Below are positions 9,304-17,921 of a DNA stretch of 64,000 nucleotides, piece by piece; position 1 is the stretch's first letter; each line of letters starts with the position of its first letter. A model generated the notes under the pieces. The model was not told the origin of the DNA and searched no databases. It saw nothing but the letters and a program-made list of their open reading frames with translations. The position numbers were made by a program, and so were the translations under genes. Source of the stretch: Pelagihabitans sp947500445 (GTDB lineage Bacteria > Bacteroidota > Bacteroidia > Flavobacteriales > Flavobacteriaceae); contig NZ_JBNGOP010000023.1 in the NCBI RefSeq assembly GCF_050589625.1, positions 25,024 to 89,023 on the forward strand, given 5' to 3'.

Positions 9304-10011
9304 ATGAAACGCACCATGCCGATTTTAGCCCTTCTTTTTCTCGTAATTGCCTGTAGCAAAAACGATAGCCCTCCATCGGGTACCATACGATTCGAGTATG
9401 CGGAAGAAGAAATCAATACCACTTTCAGAACAGTTGGCAGTATTGCTCCGAGTATCATTCAATGGAACGGGGAAGTTGGCACTTATAGCATCACTTCTTC
9501 CTCGGAAATACTACAGCGTAACCACATCGTATTCGATAGTCTCACCGGTCTGCTGTCATGGGGCAAGGACTTTCCTTTGGGCACCTACGATTTTGTCATT
9601 ACGGCCGAGAGTGAGGGAAGAACCCAAACAGTGGAAATTCTATTAATCAATACGCTAACCAAGGCCTTCTTTAGCGGTGGCTTGCAAATGGTAGACCCGG
9701 ACGCGGAAGATTTAAATTATTCAGAGATTCCTCCGGACTACAGTCTTTCACTAAATGAAGACGGTACTATTTACATGGAACGCTATAGCAACCCGGCCTT
9801 TGAGGCTTCCGGCACATGGGCTGCCGTTTCAGGAGGATCCCTGCTGATAGAATTCACAACAAATCTTTCCGGAGGAGACGTCACGTATATGAGAGGATTT
9901 TTATCAAATTCCTTAAATACACCAAGTTTTTTAGGCACCTACGGATCAGGCATCGACGAAAATCAGGAAATCGTAAACCGAATCGGAATATTCCGATTTG
10001 AATGGGACTAA
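9304..10011 (+). CDS. Lipoprotein with Ig-like domain
   Basis: Lipoprotein of 235 residues with lipobox FLVIACSKND. After it comes a module of about 85 residues resembling the Ig/cadherin-like folds of bacterial surface proteins (FDSLTGLLSWGKDFPLGTYDFVITAE), then a C-terminal domain of about 115 residues with aromatic and Gly/Ser-rich strands. I do not recognise a catalytic motif. It is 8 bases after the SIMPL gene and 12 bases before the first kelch-type gene, so it probably belongs to the same operon. A ligand-binding or structural surface role is a guess. Confidence 0.75.
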   Translation: MKRTMPILALLFLVIACSKNDSPPSGTIRFEYAEEEINTTFRTVGSIAPSIIQWNGEVGTYSITSSSEILQRNHIVFDSLTGLLSWGKDFPLGTYDFVITAESEGRTQTVEILLINTLTKAFFSGGLQMVDPDAEDLNYSEIPPDYSLSLNEDGTIYMERYSNPAFEASGTWAAVSGGSLLIEFTTNLSGGDVTYMRGFLSNSLNTPSFLGTYGSGIDENQEIVNRIGIFRFEWD

Positions 10012-10023
10012 AACAATCTTAGT

Positions 10024-11361
10024 ATGAAACATATTCTCAAAATACTCCTGTTTCTCTTTCTATTTACGGCTTGTAAAAAAAACGATGACGACAATGAACA
10101 GATAAATACGGCTCCCGAGGCCTTTGCCTTGCTTACCATTAAAAACGAAGCGGAGAATACTTCGTTGAACCCTACATTCACATGGCAACCTGCAACCGAT
10201 GTTGATGGTGACTTGGTAGTCTATGACCTTTATTTGGAGATACTAAACGGCACTGGGCCGCTAATTGTGTTGGGCGAAAATCAGCCACTACCCGACCCGA
10301 CCATTATTCTAGCACAAGGCCTTACCGTCCCCAGTTATACCGTACCCGACTCACTGCCATTAAATAGTGGATTTACCTGGAAGGTAGTGGCTCGCGACAA
10401 TCAGGGAGGTATTGTTGAAAGTGACATCTTTCGCTTTTCCACAAGGCTCTTAAATTTACGGGAAGAAGCGCTTACACCCAATGGCTCCTTTGATGTTCGT
10501 GAAGGTCATGGCAGCATATTCTTCAAAGATAAGTTTTGGATCATTGGAGGAGTAGCCAACATCGAAGACCTTAATAATGACGTATGGTCGAGTAGCGATG
10601 GGGAAAATTGGGTGTTGGAAACTGCCGATGCCGGGTTTAGCGGCAGAGCACAATTTGGAATCACCATTTTCAACGACCGAATCTTTGTAGTCGGTGGTTT
10701 CACGAGTGGTAGTCTCTTGAACGATGTCTGGAGTTCGACCAATGGTATTGACTGGGTGCAGGAAACCGCCAATGCCAATTTTACCCCAAGAGCACAAACA
10801 AAACTCTTAGCATATAAAGATAAGCTATACGCATTGGGAGGCTTGGAAAACTTTTTTGATGCGACTACGGGAAGTACCAAGGAAGTCTGGAGCTCAACAA
10901 ATGGTATTGATTGGGAACAAGAAACCAATGCCGCTCCGTACTTCGCAAGGTATGGTTTTGAGGCAACTGTATTTGATGATAAGATGTTCGTTATCGGCGG
11001 TGCGCTTGCGGACACAAACGAAGAAACTTCAGATGTTTGGTTTTCAACCGATGGTGAGAATTGGAATGAGATACAACAAACCGGAAACCGTTTTTCGGAG
11101 CGTGTTTTTTTTAATAGTACCGTCTTTAAAGATAAAATTTGGCTTACCGGTGGGTCTGTTGAAAATGCAATGGAAGCTACCAACTATACCGATTTCTGGT
11201 CGAGCAGCGATGGAATAACTTGGAAGAGAGAGGCTCAGGACGCAGGTTATGGCACTCGTTTTTTTCCAACGCTGGTGTCCAATACAGATTATATGCTCCT
11301 AATAGGAGGGGGAGAAATTTCTACCAACAACAAATTCAACGACGTATGGAAATTCGACTAA
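10024..11361 (+). CDS. Kelch-type beta-propeller lipoprotein
   Basis: Lipoprotein of 445 residues. The lipobox is FLFTACKKND (Cys17). Residues 30-140 form a fibronectin-like module (NPTFTWQPATDVDGD, then FTWKVVARDNQGG). Residues 145-445 carry six kelch-like units of about 50 residues, each with a hydrophobic-GG strand and a DVWSSxDGxxW signature, as in WIIGG with NDVWSSSDGENWV and FVVGG with NDVWSSTNGIDWV. Six units would close a beta-propeller. Its stop overlaps the start of the next kelch-type gene (TAATG), so the two are translationally coupled. Such propellers usually bind proteins or glycans; I see no galactose-oxidase catalytic residues. Cell-surface location is likely. Confidence 0.82.
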   Translation: MKHILKILLFLFLFTACKKNDDDNEQINTAPEAFALLTIKNEAENTSLNPTFTWQPATDVDGDLVVYDLYLEILNGTGPLIVLGENQPLPDPTIILAQGLTVPSYTVPDSLPLNSGFTWKVVARDNQGGIVESDIFRFSTRLLNLREEALTPNGSFDVREGHGSIFFKDKFWIIGGVANIEDLNNDVWSSSDGENWVLETADAGFSGRAQFGITIFNDRIFVVGGFTSGSLLNDVWSSTNGIDWVQETANANFTPRAQTKLLAYKDKLYALGGLENFFDATTGSTKEVWSSTNGIDWEQETNAAPYFARYGFEATVFDDKMFVIGGALADTNEETSDVWFSTDGENWNEIQQTGNRFSERVFFNSTVFKDKIWLTGGSVENAMEATNYTDFWSSSDGITWKREAQDAGYGTRFFPTLVSNTDYMLLIGGGEISTNNKFNDVWKFD

Positions 11362-12659
11362 TGTTTCATTGGATAAAAAAATTGACCTTGTTGCTACTAT
11401 GTACAGCGTTCTTTGTAGGCTGCAGCAATGATGCATCGGACAACCCGGCAATTCCACCCGAGGAACCGGCACCGGAGCCTGCACCTGAAGAAGAATCAAC
11501 GAACCAAGCACCTGATTCGTTCGATCTGATTTCAATAGAAAATGAAACGGTAGATGCTACTCGCATCCCCACATTTCAATGGCAGGTCGCCACCGATCCC
11601 GACAACGACCCAGTAACCTATGACCTATTCATCGGCACACAAGACCCCCCAACCGTACTTTACAAAGAAAATTTAAGCACTACCAGTATTGAAATTGAAT
11701 CACCCTTGGCGCTTTTGAAAGATTATTTCTGGAAAGTGACGGCCAAAGACGACAAAAATGCAACCACCGAAAGTGCTGTTTTTAACTTTACGACCCGAAA
11801 TTTAGATATACCAGAAAACCCAACGGTTACGGAGGGGCCTTTCTCAGAACGGCGACAACCGGCAAGTACCATTTTTATCAACAAAATGTGGCTGATTGGA
11901 GGGTTTGATACCAATTCAAATTTCCTAAATGATATATGGCAAAGTGAAAACGGAACCGACTGGGAATTAGTGACCGATAACCCGGCGTTCAATGGCCGCT
12001 GGGATCATACCCTTACCGCATTCGATGGAAAACTTTGGCTTATTGGTGGTTATGACGGTGACGATTATCTCGAAGATGTTTGGTATAGCGAAGACGGTAC
12101 TGAATGGCAAGAAGCAGATGTAAGCAGCTCATTTCCTGAAAGAGGAAGGCATACGACCCTTGTATATGACAATAAGCTTTGGGTTATTGGCGGGTATAAT
12201 GGTGGTTCCCTAAGTGATGTTTGGTATAGTGAAAATGGCACGGAATGGCTTCAAGCAACCGGTGAAGCAGCCTTTGGCAAAAGATCCATGCACGCCTCAG
12301 TAGTATTCGATGAAAAACTTTGGGTCATCGCCGGATCCGACGGCACTCGTAGAAATGACAGTTGGTATAGTGAAAATGGCGCGGATTGGGTACTTGCCAA
12401 CAATAGCAGCGGCTTTAGTCCAAGAATTCGTCATACAGCACTGGTTTATGACAATAAAATCTGGGTAATGGGCGGCGCTAACCCAGGTACCATAGGAGAT
12501 ATCTGGTACAGTGAGAACGGCATCGACTGGTCAGCGGTACAAGATGAACATCCCTTTCCAGAAAGAAGCGACCATACAAGTCTGGCATTCGATGCCAAGA
12601 TTTGGGTGCTATGTGGGTACGACGGCACTTCAAATAATGAGGTATGGTCCTTTGATTGA
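11361..12659 (+). CDS. Kelch-type beta-propeller lipoprotein
   Basis: Lipoprotein of 432 residues, paralogue of the gene just upstream. The frame is open from 11220, but the ATG at 11361 overlaps the preceding stop and starts directly at a signal peptide with lipobox FFVGCSNDA. A Pro/Glu-rich linker (PEEPAPEPAPEEE) leads to a fibronectin-like module (IPTFQWQVATDPDNDPVTYD, FWKVTAKDDKN), then six kelch-like units with very regular signatures (WLIGGYDG with EDVWYSEDGTEW, WVIGGYNG with SDVWYSENGTEW). The units here are more alike than in the upstream gene, which suggests recent internal duplication or stronger constraint. A terminator follows at 12803. Confidence 0.84.
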   Translation: MFHWIKKLTLLLLCTAFFVGCSNDASDNPAIPPEEPAPEPAPEEESTNQAPDSFDLISIENETVDATRIPTFQWQVATDPDNDPVTYDLFIGTQDPPTVLYKENLSTTSIEIESPLALLKDYFWKVTAKDDKNATTESAVFNFTTRNLDIPENPTVTEGPFSERRQPASTIFINKMWLIGGFDTNSNFLNDIWQSENGTDWELVTDNPAFNGRWDHTLTAFDGKLWLIGGYDGDDYLEDVWYSEDGTEWQEADVSSSFPERGRHTTLVYDNKLWVIGGYNGGSLSDVWYSENGTEWLQATGEAAFGKRSMHASVVFDEKLWVIAGSDGTRRNDSWYSENGADWVLANNSSGFSPRIRHTALVYDNKIWVMGGANPGTIGDIWYSENGIDWSAVQDEHPFPERSDHTSLAFDAKIWVLCGYDGTSNNEVWSFD

Positions 12660-12802
12660 CACCTCTAATGTGAAGGCTCAGAATCTAACAATTGGACTGA
12701 AAACTTTAAAGGTCTGCCCGAGTTCGTAACAAGTCTGGACCCACACGTTATAGATGATATCACATTTCAACAGAGCTTGCTGTCGATAATTATAAAGGTT
12801 TT

Positions 12803-12833
12803 AAAAGTGGTTACAATCAATAACCGCTTTTTT
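12803..12833 (+). terminator. Terminator of the surface-lipoprotein run
   Basis: AAAAGTGGTTA (12803-12813) pairs with TAACCGCTT (12821-12829, one G-T pair), followed by a run of T. It lies 143 bases after the second kelch-type gene; the bases between hold no gene I can support. Confidence 0.75.
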
Positions 12834-12937
12834 GTTTAACGATATTAGTCTGTATAGCCCCTTTTGCGAATCTTCGTTGAACGCAATGAAAATCTTTCTT
12901 AGAATGTTTCCTAATAAGATACTAAAGCCTTACAAAG

Positions 12938-12969
12938 TTTGTTAATAACTTGGTTCTACTGTATTTTTG
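12938..12969 (+). promoter_or_regulatory. sdhCAB promoter
   Basis: TTTG at 12938-12941, 20 bases, then TATTTTTG at 12962-12969: an exact fit to the Bacteroidota -33/-7 consensus TTTG-N19-21-TAnnTTTG. It leaves a short leader before the ATG at 12990 and supports that start. Confidence 0.82.
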
Positions 12970-12989
12970 TAAAGCTAAATTGTCAACTA

Positions 12990-13658
12990 ATGAGCGGATT
13001 GATAAAATCTTCAATTGCCCGAAAAATAGTGATGGCCCTCTCGGGACTTTTCCTAGTATTTTTCTTGGCGCAACACTTTACCATTAATATTACTTCTGTA
13101 ATTGACCCGGAAACCTTCAACACCTGGTCGCATTTTATGGGATATAACCCTTTGGTGCAGTATCTTTTGCAGCCGATTTTGATCGCTGGGGTAATCATAC
13201 ATTTTGTAATGGGTTTCATTTTGGAAATACAGAACAACAAAGCAAGGGGAACCAATTACGTAAAATATAAGGGAAGCGCGAACGCCTCATGGCTATCCCG
13301 CAACATGATCATCTCCGGTGCGGTCGTATTGGCGTTTCTCGGCTTGCATTTTTATGACTTTTGGTTTCCGGAAATGGCCTATAAATACATCGAGAGCAAT
13401 CCCGAGGACGCTACCCGTTACCACGAGGAGACCGTTCACAAATTTGAACCCTTCTGGAGAACCATACTGTACATCGTTTCCTTTGGTCTGTTGGCGCTGC
13501 ATTTATTGCATGGCTTCGCAAGTTCGTTCCAGACCATGGGCGTCAACAACAAATACTCGGCGGGCATTAAACTATTCACAAAGGTATTTGCAGTAGCCAT
13601 ACCATTAGGATTTGCCTTTATTGCGATATACCATCACCTTAACCCGATAACACATTAA
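12990..13658 (+). CDS. sdhC: Succinate dehydrogenase cytochrome b subunit
   Basis: Membrane anchor and haem-binding subunit (222 residues) of a type B succinate:menaquinone oxidoreductase. Five hydrophobic segments are visible, with membrane histidines suited to di-haem binding: FFLAQHFTIN, IIHFVMGF, AFLGLHFYDF and LLALHLLHGF. The frame is open to 12939, but the promoter and the typical opening MSGLIKSSIARKIVMALSG support the ATG at 12990. It is followed after 2 bases by sdhA. In Bacteroidota the complex acts in the tricarboxylic acid cycle and the respiratory chain at the inner membrane. Confidence 0.94.
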   Translation: MSGLIKSSIARKIVMALSGLFLVFFLAQHFTINITSVIDPETFNTWSHFMGYNPLVQYLLQPILIAGVIIHFVMGFILEIQNNKARGTNYVKYKGSANASWLSRNMIISGAVVLAFLGLHFYDFWFPEMAYKYIESNPEDATRYHEETVHKFEPFWRTILYIVSFGLLALHLLHGFASSFQTMGVNNKYSAGIKLFTKVFAVAIPLGFAFIAIYHHLNPITH

Positions 13659-13660
13659 TT

Positions 13661-15664
13661 ATGGGCATATTGGATTCAAAAATACCTAAGGGACCATTAG
13701 CGGACAAATGGACCAACCATAAGAACCACATCGAACTGGTGAACCCGGCCAACAAGCGCAATATCGATGTGATTGTCGTCGGTACGGGACTTGCCGGAGG
13801 TTCGGCAGCGGCCACATTGGCCGAGTTGGGTTACAATGTTAAGACCTTTTGTTATCAGGATTCCCCTAGAAGGGCCCACTCCATCGCCGCACAGGGCGGA
13901 GTGAACGCCGCTAAAAACTACCAAGGCGACGGGGATAGCGTATACCGACTTTTCTATGATACCGTAAAGGGGGGCGATTATCGCTCGCGTGAGGCCAACG
14001 TGTATCGTTTGGCACAGGTATCAACAAATATTATCGATCAATGTGTGGCCCAGGGCGTTCCCTTTGCAAGGGAGTACGGCGGACTTTTGGATAACCGTTC
14101 TTTTGGAGGGGTTTTGGTCAGTAGAACGTTTTACGCCAAAGGACAGACCGGGCAACAACTGTTACTGGGAGCCTATGCCGCAATGAACCGACAGATCCAA
14201 AGAGGCAAGATCAAATCGCATACCCGGCACGAAATGTTGGATATCGTTTTGGTGGATGGTAAGGCACGGGGCATCATCGCAAGAAATTTGGTTACGGGAG
14301 AAATCGAGCGCCACTCGGCACATGCCGTTGTTTTGGCGACCGGCGGTTACGGTAACCTCTTTTTTCTTTCCACCTATTGTATGGGGGCCAATGTAATGGC
14401 GGCATGGAAAGCACATAAACGGGGCGCATTTTTTGCCAACCCCTGTTTTACACAAATACACCCGACCTGTATCCCCGTATCGGGAGACCATCAATCAAAA
14501 CTGACTTTGATGTCGGAATCGCTCAGGAACGATGGGCGTATCTGGGTTCCAAAACGACTCGAAGATGCCAAGGCCATTCAGGAAGGAAAACTAAAACCGA
14601 CCCAATTAAAAGAAGAAGATCGCGATTACTATCTGGAACGGCGCTATCCCGCCTTTGGTAACCTTGTACCACGTGATGTGGCCTCCAGAGCGGCAAAAGA
14701 ACGTTGCGATGCCGGTTTCGGCGTCAATAAGACCGGAGAAGCGGTTTACCTCGATTTTGATTCCGCCATCATGCGATACGGTAGGGAAAAAGCGTTGACC
14801 TCCGGTATTAAAGACCCGGACAATAAAACGGTACGCGAATTGGGAGAAAAAGTAGTAGAGGCCAAGTATGGCAACCTTTTTCAGATGTATGAGAAAATCG
14901 TAGATCAAAACCCGTACAAAACACCGATGATGATCTACCCTGCGGTGCATTACACCATGGGCGGTCTATGGGTCGACTACAACTTGCAAACTTCCATCCC
15001 AGGTTGTTACGCCGCGGGAGAGGCCAATTTTAGTGATCACGGCGCAAACCGATTGGGTGCCTCGGCACTGATGCAGGGGCTGGCCGACGGCTATTTTGTG
15101 CTTCCCTATACCATTGGGGACTACCTCTCCAAAGATATCAGGACCGGGGAAATTTCTACCGATCTGCCCGAATTTGAGGCAGCGGAGACCCATGTTAAAG
15201 AGCGGATTACCAAATTGATGTCCGGAAACGGCACCCATTCGGTAGACTACTACCATAAAAAATTGGGGAAAATCATGTGGAACAAATGCGGTATGAGCAG
15301 AAATGCAAAGGAACTGCAGGAGGCCATAGACGAAATTGCGGCCTTACGGGCCGATTTCTGGGAAAATGTGAAAGTTCCGGGAACTGCCGATAACAAAAAC
15401 CAAGAGTTGGAAAAAGCAGGGCGTGTTGCCGACTTTTTGGAACTAGGGGAACTTTTTGCAAAAGATGCCTTGACCCGTAACGAATCGTGTGGGGGACATT
15501 TCCGAGAAGAGTATCAAACACCCGAAGGAGAGGCGTTAAGGGACGACGAGAACTTTAAGTTCGTTTCCGCTTGGGAATACAAAGGAGAACCCAAAGACGC
15601 CGTATTGCACAAGGAAGAATTGGTGTATGAAAATATAGAGTTGAAAACACGCTCGTACAAATAG
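13661..15664 (+). CDS. sdhA: Succinate dehydrogenase/fumarate reductase flavoprotein subunit
   Basis: Catalytic subunit of 667 residues, normal length for type B enzymes. It has the FAD-binding dinucleotide fold VIVVGTGLAGGSAAATLAE near residue 35-53, the flavin-linking region with the conserved His (RRAHSIAAQGGVNAAKN), and the active-site region HPTCIPVSGDHQS. Near the C-terminus is the GEANFSDHGANRLGASALMQ block. It oxidises succinate to fumarate and passes electrons to SdhB. It is the middle gene of sdhCAB. Confidence 0.97.
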   Translation: MGILDSKIPKGPLADKWTNHKNHIELVNPANKRNIDVIVVGTGLAGGSAAATLAELGYNVKTFCYQDSPRRAHSIAAQGGVNAAKNYQGDGDSVYRLFYDTVKGGDYRSREANVYRLAQVSTNIIDQCVAQGVPFAREYGGLLDNRSFGGVLVSRTFYAKGQTGQQLLLGAYAAMNRQIQRGKIKSHTRHEMLDIVLVDGKARGIIARNLVTGEIERHSAHAVVLATGGYGNLFFLSTYCMGANVMAAWKAHKRGAFFANPCFTQIHPTCIPVSGDHQSKLTLMSESLRNDGRIWVPKRLEDAKAIQEGKLKPTQLKEEDRDYYLERRYPAFGNLVPRDVASRAAKERCDAGFGVNKTGEAVYLDFDSAIMRYGREKALTSGIKDPDNKTVRELGEKVVEAKYGNLFQMYEKIVDQNPYKTPMMIYPAVHYTMGGLWVDYNLQTSIPGCYAAGEANFSDHGANRLGASALMQGLADGYFVLPYTIGDYLSKDIRTGEISTDLPEFEAAETHVKERITKLMSGNGTHSVDYYHKKLGKIMWNKCGMSRNAKELQEAIDEIAALRADFWENVKVPGTADNKNQELEKAGRVADFLELGELFAKDALTRNESCGGHFREEYQTPEGEALRDDENFKFVSAWEYKGEPKDAVLHKEELVYENIELKTRSYK

Positions 15665-15739
15665 ACAGATTGCAAGTATTCCGAACTATCATATAGCGGT
15701 ACTGCGGTGAATTCAAATAGTGATTCAAAAAAAATTGAC

Positions 15740-16486
15740 ATGAAACTAAACTTAAAAATATGGCGTCAGAAAAACGCCGATACGAAGGGAGAAATGGTCA
15801 GCTATCCCCTGAACGGGATAGAAGAAGACATGTCTTTTTTAGAGATGTTGGATGTTTTGAACGAACAATTGATCAACAAAGGGGAGGAACCCGTGGAATT
15901 CGATCATGATTGTAGGGAAGGTATTTGTGGTACCTGTTCCCTAATGATTAACGGAAGGGCCCATGGACCCGATACCCGTATCACGGCCTGCCAATTACAC
16001 ATGCGCAGTTTTAAGGATGGTGACGAAATTGTTATCGAACCCTGGCGCGCAAAGGCGTTCCCGGTAGTAAAAGATTTAATCGTGGACCGTTCTGCCTTTG
16101 ATAGGATACAACAGGCCGGTGGATACATTTCGGTCAATACTTCGGGTAGGCCCGTAGACGCCAATGCAATCCCAATAGAAAAAGAAATGGCCGACAAAGC
16201 TTTTAATGCAGCCACCTGTATCGGTTGCGGAGCCTGTGTAGCCGCTTGCAAAAATGCAAGTGCGATGCTCTTTACGTCGGCAAAAGTATCACAGTTCGCC
16301 CTATTGCCCCAAGGGCAGGTAGAGGCCACTGAGCGGGTGCAGAACATGGTACGCCAAATGGATCTTGAAGGTTTTGGGAATTGTACCAATACCGGTGCTT
16401 GCGAAGTGGAATGCCCCAAAGGGATTTCGCTAGAAAATATAGCACGAATGAACCGTGAATACCTTGGCGCTTCCGTGAAAGGCTAA
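15740..16486 (+). CDS. sdhB: Succinate dehydrogenase/fumarate reductase iron-sulfur subunit
   Basis: Electron-transfer subunit of 248 residues. The N-terminal plant-type ferredoxin domain has the [2Fe-2S] ligands CREGICGTC and a following Cys (ITACQL). The C-terminal domain carries CIGCGACVAAC and CTNTGACEVECPKG, which supply the [4Fe-4S] and [3Fe-4S] clusters. The frame is open upstream to a GTG at 15707, but the ATG at 15740 begins at the conserved MKLNLKIWRQ and is preferred. It ends the sdh operon; an inverted repeat follows at 16517. Confidence 0.96.
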   Translation: MKLNLKIWRQKNADTKGEMVSYPLNGIEEDMSFLEMLDVLNEQLINKGEEPVEFDHDCREGICGTCSLMINGRAHGPDTRITACQLHMRSFKDGDEIVIEPWRAKAFPVVKDLIVDRSAFDRIQQAGGYISVNTSGRPVDANAIPIEKEMADKAFNAATCIGCGACVAACKNASAMLFTSAKVSQFALLPQGQVEATERVQNMVRQMDLEGFGNCTNTGACEVECPKGISLENIARMNREYLGASVKG

Positions 16487-16516
16487 TTTCCGTAGCAGAC
16501 ATGCTGAAAACGTTTC

Positions 16517-16555
16517 GTCAGACCCGTGGTATCGTTCAAATACTTCGGGTCTGAC
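16517..16555 (+). terminator. Inverted repeat after sdhB, probable terminator
   Basis: GTCAGACCCG (16517-16526) and CGGGTCTGAC (16546-16555) are perfect 10-base arms with a 19-base loop, 30 bases after sdhB and just before the vsr-like gene. There is no clear T run, so it may instead be a protein-binding site or a boundary element. Confidence 0.5.
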
Positions 16556-16566
16556 TATCTTTATAT

Positions 16567-17046
16567 ATGTCCAAAAAATATCAGGAACAACCGATAAAAG
16601 TACCTCGCTTTAACGAAGCGGCCGGCTTTTACACCACTCCCCAAAGGTCAAAGATCATGGGCAAGATCCGGGGCAAGAATACCAAACCCGAACTGGCCTT
16701 TAGAAGGGCCCTATACGCCGCGGGCTATCGCTATCGTATCGATTACAAAAAGTTGATCGGAAAACCCGATATCGCACTTAAGAAGTACAAGACGGTGGTT
16801 TTTATCGATGGGGAATATTGGCATGGGTACGATTGGGAACGGCGCAAACCCAAGATCAAGACCAATCGGAAGTTCTGGATCGCCAAAATAGAACGGAACA
16901 TGCAACGGGACCGCGAGGTAAATGCCGAGCTAAAACGGCTGGGATATACCGTATTTCGGTTTTGGGAACGTGAAATAAAACAGAATTTGGAGGCCTGTGT
17001 CCAACAGGTGACCACCCATTTGCAAAACACCGCAACGGCAAGCTAG
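16567..17046 (+). CDS. vsr: Very-short-patch-repair (Vsr)-type endonuclease
   Basis: Protein of 159 residues (E. coli Vsr has 156) with the family opening RSKIMGKIRGKNTKPELAFR and the nuclease core GKPDIALKKYKTVVFIDGEYWH, then FWIAKIERNMQRDREVNAEL and GYTVFRFWE. Classical Vsr nicks T:G mismatches made by deamination of 5-methylcytosine and works beside a cytosine methylase. Here no methylase gene is adjacent. The core reads FIDGEYWHGYDWE, where E. coli has HGCFWHHHHC, so the zinc-binding cysteines are absent; the only Cys is near the C-terminus. The Asp and His/Trp of the active site seem present. It may be a zinc-free branch of the family with a different substrate. Its stop shares the bases CTAG with the stop of the convergent regulator. 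Confidence 0.83.
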   Translation: MSKKYQEQPIKVPRFNEAAGFYTTPQRSKIMGKIRGKNTKPELAFRRALYAAGYRYRIDYKKLIGKPDIALKKYKTVVFIDGEYWHGYDWERRKPKIKTNRKFWIAKIERNMQRDREVNAELKRLGYTVFRFWEREIKQNLEACVQQVTTHLQNTATAS

Positions 17047-17750
17047 ACCGGAACTTCTTTTCTGCAAAGGGCAAAAATCTGGGACACCTCATCCAACGCC
17101 AAAGTAAAATCGGCATACTCGGGAGAGTCGTTAAAACTGTGACAAGTGAGGGTACCGGTACGTTCGTCCCAGCCGACAACCTCTTTGCACAATACGCCTT
17201 CGGCATAAACCATAATAAAGATCCCTCCTTTGTCCAAAAACCGACCTACATTCTTTTTGGGCACCAATTCGCCCAGCACCACGGAATGGATGGGAATTCC
17301 ATTGGCCAGACCGTTTTCCATGGCCCTGCTATCCATTTCAAAGGCAACGTACGTTTTGGCCCTACCTTCTTCCAGCATAAAGCTTGTCCGCGGACATTTC
17401 AACATAAAATCGTCGTCACTAAAACGATCGGCATAGGTCTTTTGTTGGACAGTACTTAGAAAAGGAGCCGTAACCAGGTATTTGCCCTCCCCTAATGGCC
17501 TAAACTCGTTGTTGCCGTAAAACTGATTGCCGTCCAAACCATAACCCCCTCCATTTTCGGCCAGTTCGAGGCGATACAGTTCGGAGAGACTGACCTCAAA
17601 ATATTGCGCAATCTTTGTAAGATTTTTTATAGGGATATTGGCGTCTTTCTTCTCATACAACTGTATTGTACGTAAACTCACACCGATGACGTTGGCCAAA
17701 TCGGTCTGATTTATATTTTTTTTACGTCGGAGTTGCTTTAATATGAACAT
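17043..17750 (-). CDS. XRE-family repressor with S24/LexA-like C-terminal domain
   Basis: Transcriptional regulator of 235 residues from the ATG at 17750. Residues 1-60 are an XRE/Cro-type HTH (LRRKKNINQTDLANVIGVSL, then RTIQLYEKKDANIPIKNLTK). The C-terminal half resembles the S24 fold of phage repressors (YVAFEMDSRAMENGLANGIP near the serine position and GVLCKEVVGWDE near the lysine position). The serine motif is DSRAM and not GDSM, so self-cleavage is uncertain. An upstream ATG at 17783 would add 11 residues, but it overlaps the palindrome at 17764-17782, so I prefer 17750. It is divergent from a small putative HTH gene and convergent with vsr; this resembles a phage-type repressor switch. 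Confidence 0.82.
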   Translation of the reverse strand: MFILKQLRRKKNINQTDLANVIGVSLRTIQLYEKKDANIPIKNLTKIAQYFEVSLSELYRLELAENGGGYGLDGNQFYGNNEFRPLGEGKYLVTAPFLSTVQQKTYADRFSDDDFMLKCPRTSFMLEEGRAKTYVAFEMDSRAMENGLANGIPIHSVVLGELVPKKNVGRFLDKGGIFIMVYAEGVLCKEVVGWDERTGTLTCHSFNDSPEYADFTLALDEVSQIFALCRKEVPV

Positions 17751-17763
17751 AAAATCATAGTTT

Positions 17764-17782
17764 TGTGTAATAATCTTACACA
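17764..17782. promoter_or_regulatory. Palindrome 1, candidate operator
   Basis: TGTGTAA-N5-TTACACA, perfect 7-base arms, core TGTAA-N5-TTACA. It lies in the repressor leader, 14 bases upstream of the preferred start. The same core occurs 52 bases away in palindrome 2. Confidence 0.62.
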
Positions 17783-17813
17783 TATGAAATTATTTACCTC
17801 AAATAACTACACA

Positions 17814-17836
17814 TGTCTGTAATTCAATTACAGACA
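17814..17836. promoter_or_regulatory. Palindrome 2, candidate operator overlapping the repressor promoter
   Basis: TGTCTGTAATT-N-AATTACAGACA, perfect 11-base arms, core TGTAA-N5-TTACA as in palindrome 1. It abuts a minus-strand TATATTTG (17835-17842) that fits the -7 consensus, so binding would cover the repressor start site. The centres of the two palindromes are 52 bases apart, about five helical turns. Confidence 0.68.
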
Positions 17837-17921
17837 AATATAGGGAAATATGCCATTTTCCCCTCGTATTTAGGCCGCTGCCGGACACATAACACGTATT
17901 CCATAACCTAAACAACATATT

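Noticed and set aside
10506..11183. Minus-strand frame (225 codons) opposite the first kelch gene
   Set aside because: Repetitive only because it mirrors the kelch units; no start context or domain.
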